From assembly GCF_025961225.1 (NCBI RefSeq), contig NZ_JAOQNG010000003.1, forward strand, positions 558,001-622,000: a DNA stretch of 64,000 nucleotides. Reading direction: 5' to 3'. The notes under the pieces are model-generated. The model saw only the letters and a list, made by a program, of their open reading frames with translations. It was not told where the DNA came from and ran no database searches. Shown here piece by piece: positions 43,569 through 51,827 of this stretch. Position 1 is the first letter of the stretch; each line of letters begins with the position of its first letter. The stretch is from Azospirillum canadense (GTDB lineage: Bacteria; Pseudomonadota; Alphaproteobacteria; Azospirillales; Azospirillaceae). Made by a program: the position numbers and the translations under genes.

Positions 43569-44127
43569 TCAGATCAGGCGAGTTTGTTCGAGTGGGTCGA
43601 GGAGATCGGGGCGGTCATTGCGCACGTTGCCGACGTCGCGCGACACCGGCCACATGCGCATCGCCGATGCCGGATAGGGGCGCAGCAGAGACCTCAATGT
43701 ATCGTCCGATACGGGCTCCTCGCCGAGCCAAGCCGGCCATTGCGCGGGTGGTAGGATCACCGGCATGCGGTCGTGCAACTCCGACAGAAGCGCATTGGCC
43801 GTGGTTGTGATGATGGTGAAGGTGCGCTCCCAAAGTCCGTCAGGGCTTTTCCAGGCTTCCCACAGCCCGGCCATGGCGAAGGGGCTGTCGTCGGTCGTCG
43901 TGGATCAGTTTGCTGCCGATCGCCGCGTCCTTGGCCCACACCGGCACCAAGCCCCACCGCAGCTGGTGCAGGTTGCGCTCACCGGTGTCCGGATTGAGGC
44001 GCACCACCGGCAATTCCTGCAGCGGGGCCGCGTTGAAGCGGGCTGCGAGATTCGGCAAAGGGCCAGCGACGCCGAAACGTTCGGCGATCAAGGATGGAGG
44101 GCTCTTGAGGGCAAAACGTCCACACAT
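43569..44127 (-). pseudogene. SRAP-domain protein with internal deletion (segment B)
   Basis: Compared with the intact gene at 18420-19109, about 130 bases are missing between GSKLI and TTTDNGPFAMAG. They encode about 43 residues with the conserved Glu of DAFYEWK, and the deletion also breaks the frame. Cys2 and the N-terminus (MCGRFALKSPP) and the His motif (LHDRMPVIL) remain on the two sides. The junction reads GTCGTCGTG-GATCAGTTTG. The gene cannot make a functional SRAP protein. Confidence 0.87.
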
Positions 44128-44575
44128 GGGCGCATTGTAACCGCAATCCGTGGCCCGGCAAGAGCTGACGGAACCAACGTTGGAGGACGAGTACGGAGGG
44201 GGGCAATGCCGTTGGCGATGGAAAGCGAGCCGGTGACGGTTGGGAAGGGGACAAGCGTGCAGGAGCGTTTTGTGGACCGGGCTGGCTCGGCATGGTGCGG
44301 GCGGCGGTGGGGCCGCCGCCCACGGGTTCCGCAAGCTGAGAGGGGGATCAACGCAGCTTTTGGTCCGGGTTTCCATATGGCCTCCGAAGGGTGGAAAAGA
44401 CAGCCCCCATGGCCGCTGATCCATCTCCACCAAGGCCGATCATCGGCACGAAACCGCGTCGCTTGCTGGACATGGCCAAGAGGCTCTTGCGCGCAGAGTC
44501 GGTGACAGGTTAACTCAAAGTCCACAGGAAACCCTGGGGGACACTGGGGTTCCGCCACGCATGGGGAAACTGGAA

Positions 44576-44863
44576 ATGACCAAGTCCGATCTCATCGACG
44601 CCATCGCTGCCAAGCTGGGCGGCACCAAGGCGGACGCCGGCAAAGCGCTGGATGCCGTGATCGACAGCCTGCAGGACGCACTCGTCAAGGGCGAGACGGT
44701 GAAGCTGCCCGGCTTCGGGCAGTTCGAGATTGCCGAGCGCGGTGAGCGCACCGGCCGCAATCCGCAGACCGGCGCCGAGATCAAGATCGCGGCCTCCAAG
44801 GCGCCGAAGTTCTCCGCCGGCAAAGCCCTCAAGGACGCCATCAACAACGGCAAGGCCGCGTAA
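44576..44863 (+). CDS. hup: HU-family DNA-binding protein (segment B)
   Basis: A 95-residue HU that differs from the segment A copy at three positions (Ser to Thr, Glu to Asp and Ala to Glu). All HU motifs are intact, including LPGFGQFEI and RTGRNPQTG. The upstream 100 bases are also conserved. Two nearly identical HU genes would raise the dosage of this protein or allow heterodimers. Confidence 0.95.
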   Translation: MTKSDLIDAIAAKLGGTKADAGKALDAVIDSLQDALVKGETVKLPGFGQFEIAERGERTGRNPQTGAEIKIAASKAPKFSAGKALKDAINNGKAA

Positions 44864-44963
44864 TCCCGAAGCGTTCTGAATTGGCCGCGCCGGAGGAGGC
44901 AGAGATGCTCACTTCCGGCATGGTCCGGCGCCCACCCGCGGGGCACGAGGCCACAGCGGCATC

Positions 44964-44996
44964 GCTCCCTGACTTCCTTGGCGATGGTCAGGGAGC
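44964..44996. terminator. Hairpin between HU and NUDIX (segment B)
   Basis: A 10-bp stem GCTCCCTGAC with GTCAGGGAGC, the counterpart of 19954-19986, located at the end of the NUDIX gene. Confidence 0.5.
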
Positions 44997-45584
44997 GAGA
45001 CGCTCATGCAGCTCCGGCGGCAGCGTTCCAAGGCCGAGCAGACGGTTCACGCGTAGGATGAGCATGGCGCTGACCAGGTCTGTCAGCTCTCCCCGATCCA
45101 CCATGCCGACCACCTCGGCGAAGGGCAGGCGACGCACGGCCAAGTCTTCCTGAGCGTCCGGTTCGGCAGCATCGTCGCAGTCCAGGTCCCACGCCACAAA
45201 GGGCGTCACGCGTTCGTCCGATAGCCCCACCGAGGTTTCCATAAAGGGCAGCGCAAGCCAACGGCGGGCAACCAGCCGCGTTTCTTCGGCCAACTCGCGG
45301 CGCGCTGCGGCCTCCGGCTCTTCGCCGGGCTCACCGTTCCCTTTCGGGATTTCCCAGAGATATCGGTCGAGCGGATAGCGGAACTGTCCGACCAGGCGCG
45401 TCCGACCGCGGCGGTCGATGGGCAGCACCGCCACGCCGTGATGCTTCACCCGCACAACGCCGTAGGTGGTCCGTTGCCCACCGGGATCGATTACCTCGTC
45501 TTCCACAACGCGCATCCAGTCGTTCTCAAAGGCGGTGCGTGAGCCCAGCGTTCGCCAGGGGTTGTGTTCCTCGTACTCGGCCAC
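44988..45584 (-). CDS. NUDIX hydrolase (segment B)
   Basis: A 198-residue pyrophosphohydrolase. The NUDIX box is GNGEPGEEPEAAARRELAEETRL (positions about 95-117), with the REx2EE core that binds metal. The preceding KHHGVAVLPIDRRG and RYPLDRYLWEIPKG fit ADP-ribose pyrophosphatase-like members (ADPRase/NudF). The gene is intact; the Trp codon in TPFVAWDLD is a stop in segment A. It follows the PIN gene on the same strand, with a gap of about 85 bases. Confidence 0.92.
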   Translation of the reverse strand: MAEYEEHNPWRTLGSRTAFENDWMRVVEDEVIDPGGQRTTYGVVRVKHHGVAVLPIDRRGRTRLVGQFRYPLDRYLWEIPKGNGEPGEEPEAAARRELAEETRLVARRWLALPFMETSVGLSDERVTPFVAWDLDCDDAAEPDAQEDLAVRRLPFAEVVGMVDRGELTDLVSAMLILRVNRLLGLGTLPPELHERLAP

Positions 45585-45668
45585 TGCTTGGTCTCCTGCT
45601 GACGGCCAAAAGAATGTAGAGCGGTTGCGGCGTGTCCCACCGGTCAGGTGGTGCAGGCACGTGGCCCT

Positions 45669-46086
45669 TCATCGACCACTCCCAAGGTCGAGCCCCTCGC
45701 GTTGGAGGAAGGACTGGGGTGTCAGATCATCGAAGCTGAAGACCTCCTTGTGAGCCAGAAGATCACCATCGCTGCTGACGACCGGGCATCCGGTTGCCGC
45801 CCCCAGGGCCGCAAACTTCCGATCACTGGGATCCGTAATGTATGCAAAGGTGTCCGGCGCCATGGCGCCCGGTGAACGCGCCCGCGTCGGCGAAGAGGTC
45901 GGACACGTCCTTCCAGTGCAGGCGCGGAATTCGGCTGAGCACCACCTCACCTTCGCGCTGCGTGGCCTCGGTCCAGATCAGCCGATAGCGTCCGTTTCGG
46001 ATTGCCGCGACCAAGCGGCCTGACGCGCTTTGTGGCCGGAAGCCGGCCGCCACAAAGACGTTTGTGTCCAGGATGACACCCTTCAT
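45669..46086 (-). pseudogene. PIN-domain protein with frameshift (segment B)
   Basis: The N-terminal part (MKGVILDTNVFVAAG to LFADAGAFT) and the C-terminal part (APDTFAYITDPSDRKF to the end) lie in different frames because of one extra base near 45865-45872, where segment A has GGCGCGGGTG and this copy has GGCGCCCGGTG. The intact segment A copy has 143 residues. The Mg-binding acidic residues are present in the two halves, but the product is truncated. Confidence 0.82.
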
Positions 46087-46213
46087 GGCGGCGCCTGTGT
46101 CGCGAGACAACCGAACGTCGGAGGCATCTTCGGCCGGTTCATGCACGGACTCCGTTTCCATCACCTTTGTGCCGTTGCCGTCCATTACCGTTGGATGTCG
46201 CTTGACCGGATCA

Positions 46214-46990
46214 TCAGGGATGGTCATTCCTGCGATCACTGGCGACCATGTCCGCGGCGTCCAGGATCGCCCTGGCCAGCGTGCGGGCGATGCAGTCATA
46301 GCCGAAGTCGGTCTGGTGCACACGGTCCGACCCGACCAGGTCGGACATGGAAACCTGCCGCTGCTGAAGCAATGTGTGCATCATGGCAAAGCGGCGAAAC
46401 AGACCAACACCCTCATCGGCCGCGATCCGCGCGAGGCGCTGTTCCATCTCCTCGTAATGCGCCCTCTCCAGGATCGCCGGGGTGTATTGCAGGTCCATCA
46501 GGACCACATCCAGCCCGGCTGCTTTGAGCCGCTGCGCGCCTCGGCGGATCACCACCTCGTTGACAGTGAGATCGATGTCGCGCAGCACGGCATTCGCGCC
46601 CACCTGCCAGATGACCAGGTCGGGTTTCTCATCCAGAACGTCGCGCTGGAAGCGCTCCACCATCTCCGACGCGATCTGCCCGTTGATGCCCTTGTTGAGT
46701 ACGACGGTGGGCGACCGCGGCAGGCGTTGGTGCAGGTAGCCGGCGAGACGAGCGGGGTAGGTGTGCACGGGATCGCTGGCGCCAGCTCCGGCCGTCGAGG
46801 AGGAACCGATGGCCACGATGCGCAGCGGCTCGTCTTTGGCCAAGCGCTGGGCCACATGCGGCAGCGGTGCGCCGAGGGTGACGTCTTGATCCGGAACGTC
46901 GCACCCCGGCGATCCGCCGCCTGGCGCGCCGGCCGCTGCGCGGGCCAGCAGCAGGATGACCAGACATGGAACGAGCGGGCCGATGATCAT
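46214..46990 (-). CDS. SGNH/GDSL-type hydrolase, exported (segment B)
   Basis: A 258-residue paralogue of 21203-21979 with a signal peptide (MIIGPLVPCLVILLLARAAAGA) and the same Ser (GSSSTAGAG), Gly (NKGINGQ), Asn (WQVGANAV) and Asp-His (SDRVHQTDFG) motifs. Substitutions are mostly in surface parts. The block boundary lies just upstream of its start. Confidence 0.85.
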   Translation of the reverse strand: MIIGPLVPCLVILLLARAAAGAPGGGSPGCDVPDQDVTLGAPLPHVAQRLAKDEPLRIVAIGSSSTAGAGASDPVHTYPARLAGYLHQRLPRSPTVVLNKGINGQIASEMVERFQRDVLDEKPDLVIWQVGANAVLRDIDLTVNEVVIRRGAQRLKAAGLDVVLMDLQYTPAILERAHYEEMEQRLARIAADEGVGLFRRFAMMHTLLQQRQVSMSDLVGSDRVHQTDFGYDCIARTLARAILDAADMVASDRRNDHP

Positions 46991-47089
46991 GATGGAGCCA
47001 GAAGGGCCAACAGGGTGATCTTCGTCGCCGTCAACCGCGCTGCCAACGCATCGTTCCGAAGTAGGGCGGGGACCCGCCGTCTCCCAGGC

Positions 47090-47508
47090 TCATAACCGGC
47101 CCGCGCGTCGCGCCTCATTCCTGCCCCAGATGGCGGCGAACTGCTCCTTGGTCTGGGAGGCGTCAAGCTGCGGGAACTCGTTGTACCACGCCTCCACGAT
47201 CAGCGGTTCCTTGCCGGCCAAGTCGCAGCCGCATTTCAACAACAGCCTCCAGTCATCTTCAGGGCGATCCCTCGCTTCTTTGGCAACCCGGCCCTCAGCG
47301 CCTTCCAAAGGCGATCCAGCCCATGTTGGCGTCGCGCCGCACATGCCAACGATCGACGACCCGCGCTTTGGGCATCAACTCGCAGATCACCGTCCAGTAA
47401 GGACGCCGCATGTCCACAATGATCATCACCTCGTCTCCGCAACTGATAAACTTCCCATCTGCGATGAAGCAAGTCATTGACTTCTTTTATTTCACGAACA
47501 TTACGCAA
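47090..47508 (-). pseudogene. ISL3-family transposase remnant
   Basis: Pieces in two or more frames match the middle and C-terminal part of an ISL3-type transposase: VMIIVDMRRPYWTVICELMPKARVVDRWHV, then in another frame EDDWRLLLKCGCDLAG, EAWYNEFPQLDASQTKEQFAAIWG. The N-terminal zinc-finger part is missing and the frame changes, so it is dead. It separates segment B from the RTX gene. Confidence 0.7.
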
Positions 47509-47667
47509 ATATGCCGAGCGATGTTAAGCGCATCACAGTTTTCGTTATTCTTGCGACCGATACTGTCGAGTCCCGAATGAGGCATCTTGATGAAAACGAA
47601 ACCACCAAAGCCAGGAGGTCTCATGGGATGTGAAATCTAGGTGCATCAAAGCATGGAGTATCAATCA

Positions 47668-49290
47668 ATGGATGTTCCCATTTACGGCACCAACGGCCCT
47701 GACTTGCTCGACGGTAAGGGCGGCGACGACACGCTGTACGGCCGGAACGGCAACGACACGCTGTACGGCGGCACGGGCAACGATACGCTCTACGGAGAGG
47801 CCGGCAACGACACGCTCTACGGACAGGACGGCAATGACACGCTCGACGGATGGCGCGGCAGCGACTTTCTGGACGGCGGAAATGGCAATGACACGTTGAA
47901 CGGCGGAGCCGAAAACGACACGCTGTGGGGAGGCAAAGGCGACGACAAGCTGGAGGGATGGAACGGCGATGACGCGCTCTACGGGCAAGACGGCAACGAC
48001 ACGCTGGACGGCGGGGCCGAGAACGACTGGCTGAAGGGAGGAAACGGCCACGACGAGCTGTACGGCGGTCTGGGCGACGACACGCTCTTCGGAGAGGACG
48101 GCAGCGACCGGCTCTACGGAAACGAGGGCAACGACAATCTGGAGGGTGGAAACGGCAGCGACATGCTGGACGGCGGTCTGGATAACGACACGCTGGGCGG
48201 CGGGAGCGGCAACGACAGGCTCTACGGACGGGCCGGCGACGACACGCTGTGGGGCGCCACGGGCAACGACGTGCTGGACGGCGCGACCGGCAACGACGCG
48301 CTCTACGGACAAGACGGCAACGACACGCTGGATGGCGGTGCCGACAACGACTGGCTGAAGGGAGGAAACGGTCACGACACGCTGTCCGGCGGTCTGGGCA
48401 ACGACACACTCTACGGAGAGGACGGCAACGATAGGCTCTACGGAGAGGACGGCAACGACAGGCTCTACGGAGAAGACGGCAATGACACGCTGGACGGCGG
48501 CTTGGGTAACGACACGCTGTTTGGCTGGAACGGCAACAACACGCTCTACGGACGGGCCGGCGACGACTTTCTGCAAGGGTACAACGGTAACGACACGATC
48601 TACGGAGGGGACGGCAACGACTTTCTGGACGGCGTGCAGGGCAACGACTTGCTGAGCGGTGGGAACGGCAATGACTGGCTGCGCGCTTACATGGGCAACG
48701 ACACGCTCTACGGAGAGGACGGCAACGACACGCTCTACGGAGAGGACGGCAACGACTGGCTGGACGGCGGCTTGGGCAACGACATTCTGGGCGCCGGCTT
48801 GGGTAACGACACGCTGGCCGGCGGTATGGGCGACGACACGCTCTTCGGAGCGGACGGCAACGACAGGCTCAACGGACAGGACGGCAACGACGCGCTGAAC
48901 GGCTGGAACGGCAACGACTGGCTGGACGGTAGTGTCGGTGCCGACACATTGTGGGGCGGCACGGGCAACGACACGCTCTACGGCGGCTGGGGCAAAGACG
49001 AGTTGCTCGGCGGCGCCGGTGCGGACGGGTTCTACTTCGATACGGTGGACAGTGGCAACCTTATCGCCGGCCAAGCCGACACCATCACCGACTTCAAGGA
49101 CGAAGACCAGATCTGGCTGAAGGGCAGCTACTCCTACGCGGGCAATACCAGTGCGCCCGGTGATGGCCAGTACAGCATCGGGCAGCAGAGTGGGGGCTAC
49201 GTGGTGACCTGGAACGCCTACAACGACAGTGGCTACCACAATGTCTTCGTTAAGGGCGACAACCCGCTGGGCGACATCTCCTTCTACTGA
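47668..49290 (+). CDS. RTX-repeat (hemolysin-type calcium-binding) protein
   Basis: A 540-residue protein made almost entirely of GGxGxDxLx nonapeptides (for example GNDTLYGEDGND), which form a calcium-loaded parallel beta roll after secretion. The C-terminal 100 residues (GADGFYFDTVDSGNLIAGQADTITDFKDEDQIWL to SFY) match the type I secretion end of serralysin-like RTX proteins. No catalytic domain is present. The start is ATG 47668, with GGAG nine bases upstream; a GTG at 47641 is possible. A stronger ribosome site (AGGAGG) stands before an in-frame ATG at 47623, but TAG at 47638 blocks it. No secretion ABC genes are seen here. Confidence 0.88.
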   Translation: MDVPIYGTNGPDLLDGKGGDDTLYGRNGNDTLYGGTGNDTLYGEAGNDTLYGQDGNDTLDGWRGSDFLDGGNGNDTLNGGAENDTLWGGKGDDKLEGWNGDDALYGQDGNDTLDGGAENDWLKGGNGHDELYGGLGDDTLFGEDGSDRLYGNEGNDNLEGGNGSDMLDGGLDNDTLGGGSGNDRLYGRAGDDTLWGATGNDVLDGATGNDALYGQDGNDTLDGGADNDWLKGGNGHDTLSGGLGNDTLYGEDGNDRLYGEDGNDRLYGEDGNDTLDGGLGNDTLFGWNGNNTLYGRAGDDFLQGYNGNDTIYGGDGNDFLDGVQGNDLLSGGNGNDWLRAYMGNDTLYGEDGNDTLYGEDGNDWLDGGLGNDILGAGLGNDTLAGGMGDDTLFGADGNDRLNGQDGNDALNGWNGNDWLDGSVGADTLWGGTGNDTLYGGWGKDELLGGAGADGFYFDTVDSGNLIAGQADTITDFKDEDQIWLKGSYSYAGNTSAPGDGQYSIGQQSGGYVVTWNAYNDSGYHNVFVKGDNPLGDISFY

Positions 49291-50243
49291 CAGCCTGTTT
49301 GAGACGTGAGGCGGAGGCGGGCTGAGGGGTGGAATGCGGGTCTTCCGGCGCCTGTTGGAGGGGATCAATCCCGCTCTGGAGGCCCGCCATGTGGACGCCG
49401 CAAGATCGTGTCCTGGTCGGTGATTTTGGCGCCGGTCAGGCGCTGTCCGATGAGCAATACCGCTTGCTGGCGCCGCTCATCCCGCCCGCCAAGCCCGGAG
49501 GGCGGGCACGCTCGGTGGACATGCGCCGCCTGTTGGATGGGCTCTTTTACGTGGTGCGGACCGGCTGCCAGTGGCGGCACCTGCCACCGCCTCCCGCCTT
49601 CCCGAAATGGCAAACGGTCTACTGGTACATGCGCCTGTTCCAGCGTGACGGCGTGTGGGAGGCGATGCGCCATCACCTCCTGACGATGCTGCGCGAACTG
49701 GAGGGACGGGAGCCCAGTCCTTCCGCCGCCATCATCGACACGCAAAGCGTGAAGACGACCGAAAAAGGGGCCCGCGTGGCTACGACGCGGCTAAGAAGGT
49801 CTGGGGGCGCAAGCGCCACATCGCGGTCGATACCTCGGGTTTGCTGCTCGGTGTCCTCGTCCACGCGGCCGACGTTCAGGATGCCGACAGCGCCGGCGAA
49901 CTGCTGACACGGATCAAACGCCTGTACTGTTGGCTGCGGGCCGTCTTCGCCGACAGCATCTATAACCGGATGCCGGTCATCCTCGCCTGCTTCCGGCTCG
50001 GGCTGACCCTGATCATCGTCCGGCGGATCACCGGCGGCGGTTTCATCCTCGTTCCGCGCCGGTGGGTCGTCGAGCGATCACTCGGGTGGCTTGGGCGGTG
50101 GCGGCGCTTATCGAAGGACTACGAGGAACTCCCGGAGGTCTCCGAGACCATGGTCACCCTGGCCATGATCCGCCTCAGGCTCCACCGCCTCGCCCATCCA
50201 AACCGCAAGCGCCTGCCCCCGCCATGACCTTCTCAAACGGGCT
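49291..50243 (+). mobile_element. IS5-family element (IS427-like), copy 2
   Basis: A 953-bp element with ends CAGCCTGTTTGAGA and, at the other side, CAGCCCGTTTGAGA. TGA, the stop codon of the RTX gene at 49288-49290, is duplicated at 50244-50246, which fits the 3-bp TNA target of this group. Related to copy 1 at 39714-40666. Confidence 0.9.
49389..50227 (+). CDS. IS5-family transposase made by a -1 frameshift, copy 2
   Basis: Frame one begins at ATG 49389 (GGAGG upstream) and gives MWTPQDRVLVGDFGAGQ to TQSVKTTEKG. At the A5G4 run near 49764-49772 a -1 slip leads into PRGYDAAKKVWGRKRHIAVD and the rest of the DDE core (FADSIYNR, WVVERSLGWLGRWRRL). Without slippage a truncated product results. 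The layout is the same as in copy 1 and both frames are intact. Confidence 0.83.
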
Positions 50244-50246
50244 GTG

Positions 50247-50429
50247 AGTCACGAGCTGTGCCACACCAGCGGCACACACAAAGGCATGAACCACGGCGAC
50301 TCGCGAGAATAACGGGAGCGTCTGGTAAGCGGTTGAGAACGGTTCTTGCGGCTTCCAGAAAACGACCCGGTTCCAGTTATTCTCGCATCTGCCCTTTCTG
50401 GGCGTCGTCGGCTACAGCCGCGTCCTTGA
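50247..50429. other. Spacer between two IS5 elements
   Basis: About 180 bp that once followed the RTX gene. A hairpin-like GC run is present, but no gene is seen. Confidence 0.4.
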
Positions 50430-51443
50430 GAGCTTGTTTGTAGCCTGGCCGCGCCACCCCGTGCTGACCAAAATGCTACTTTAATCTGAACAGAGGATTT
50501 GCGCTGGGTGGACGGTCTGGTAGGGCTGTGGCCGTCATCCACCGCCATCAGGGCAGCAGTTTATGGGCACCGCCGTTCGTCCCGCAAGCACCGCTCCGAC
50601 GTCCTGGGACGCGTTCGCCGATGTCGACGCCTTCGTCGATGAGGTCCTGGCGGAACTGGCCACCGTGACGGCGGATGGCACTCGACCCAACCGCGTCGGG
50701 CCGAAGCCGGCGCTGACCGGGCCGGCGTTGCGCAAGGCGATTATGGCGATCTGGTGCGTGTGTTTTTGCGGCATGCCATGGCGCGCCATCGGCCAGCTCT
50801 CCGGCTTTCCCTTCGGCACCTTGTACACGCTGTTCGCCCGCTGGACGCGGCTTGGGCTGTGGCGCCGCTTGCTCGACCGGCTGCGCCGGACGTGGCGGCT
50901 GGCCTGCGGCGACACGGCGGAGCCGAGCACCGTCGTGATCGACAGCCGGACCTGTCGCTCGGCCCCGAGTTGTTTCGCCCGCGGTGTCGATGGCGGCAAG
51001 AAGGTCCGCGGCGTGACGGTCCACATCGCCGTCGAGAAGTACGGCACCCCATTGGCGATCGACGCTTCACCGGCCAATGTGCACGACACCAAGGGCATCG
51101 TGCCGGTGCTGCGCCAGTTGGCCGGGCGCGGCTTCCAGGGGCCGGCTCTGGGTGACCTCGGCTACCGCGGCGAGCGCCTGGCCAAGGCCGGGGAGGCGCT
51201 CGGGATCACCGTCAAACCGGTCGCCCGCGGTCGGAACGGGACCTTCATTCCGGCCGGAATTTGCTGGGCGGTGGAACGCTCTTTCGGATGGCTCGTCCTC
51301 TATCGCCGGTTGAACACGGTCGTCGAGCGGACGAAGGAGCCCCTCGTCGCCTTCATCGAGATCGCCTTCGTCTCGATCCTCTCACGCCGCCTCAAACGGC
51401 TCGCTGCCGAGACCGTCAACGCATGACAGCTACGAACAAGCTC
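50430..51443 (+). mobile_element. Complete IS5-family element related to the split one
   Basis: A 1014-bp element with ends GAGCTTGTTTGTAGC and, at the other side, GAGCTTGTTCGTAGC. TGA is present on both sides (50427-50429 and 51444-51446), a 3-bp target duplication. It is a diverged relative of the split copy at 9689-12611. Confidence 0.9.
50563..51426 (+). CDS. IS5-family transposase
   Basis: A 287-residue single-frame DDE transposase. An N-terminal insertion domain has the HTH-like WRAIGQLSGFPFGTLYTLFARWTRLG. The first Asp is in VVIDSRTCRSAPS, the second in LGDLGYRGERL and the Glu in WAVERSFGWLVLYRRLNTVVERTKE. All are intact. It served as the reference for the interrupted transposase at 9822-12597. 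Confidence 0.92.
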   Translation: MGTAVRPASTAPTSWDAFADVDAFVDEVLAELATVTADGTRPNRVGPKPALTGPALRKAIMAIWCVCFCGMPWRAIGQLSGFPFGTLYTLFARWTRLGLWRRLLDRLRRTWRLACGDTAEPSTVVIDSRTCRSAPSCFARGVDGGKKVRGVTVHIAVEKYGTPLAIDASPANVHDTKGIVPVLRQLAGRGFQGPALGDLGYRGERLAKAGEALGITVKPVARGRNGTFIPAGICWAVERSFGWLVLYRRLNTVVERTKEPLVAFIEIAFVSILSRRLKRLAAETVNA

Positions 51444-51827
51444 TGACTTTCATGCGCTATGGCCAAAAGGAATCGTTTCGCTTCCGCGCTGACGCTCATG
51501 GTCCCTCCTCATGCTGGTCATAGTCCGGCCGGTTTGCCTCCGGTTTCTCTGTGTCAACTCAACAGGCGAGGAATGCTGGGCCTTTGGCAGGATACGGAAA
51601 TTTGCTGCAGAGCAAAACCAATCGCGGGGGATTACCCCCGACGCGTCATTCAGTCAACTATGGTCGCAAAAAAGAACAAGACTCGTTGAATTCAGCATCA
51701 GTGCTTCCGCACATATCCGAGATTTCTTGAGCCTGTGGTTGAATGGCAGGAAGGGCCGTAACGACGGCGAGCGGTTTCCTGCTCCGGCGTGTCCCGGACG
51801 CCGCCGCCCATGCGGGAGGGTCGCGGT
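51444..51827. other. Region upstream of the asparagine synthase gene
   Basis: About 385 bp, richer in A and T than the surroundings. A short hairpin CGGGGG with CCCCCG near 51627 is visible. It likely holds the asnB promoter; I did not find a convincing -35/-10 pair. Confidence 0.4.

Larger units (their letters stand above)
36959..47065. repeat. Duplicated ten-gene segment, copy B
   Basis: The second copy of the block at 14107-22060, in the same orientation. It starts at TGCATCCGGGGCT and ends just upstream of the SGNH hydrolase gene. It contains an extra insertion (39714 to about 42040) and has broken SRAP and PIN genes, whereas its NUDIX gene is intact. Confidence 0.9.

Noticed and set aside
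47668..49290. Dense short repeats that could be read as a CRISPR array
   Set aside because: The repeats are a coding periodicity of 27 bases (nine codons) in one open frame with RTX consensus; there are no spacers of constant size and no cas genes.
47665..49368. A 567-residue open frame antisense to the RTX gene
   Set aside because: It is a shadow of the repeat codons on the other strand; the plus frame has the known RTX motif, secretion end and start signals.
51459..51689. A 76-residue frame upstream of asnB
   Set aside because: No ribosome site and atypical composition; the stretch looks like a promoter region next to an IS end.
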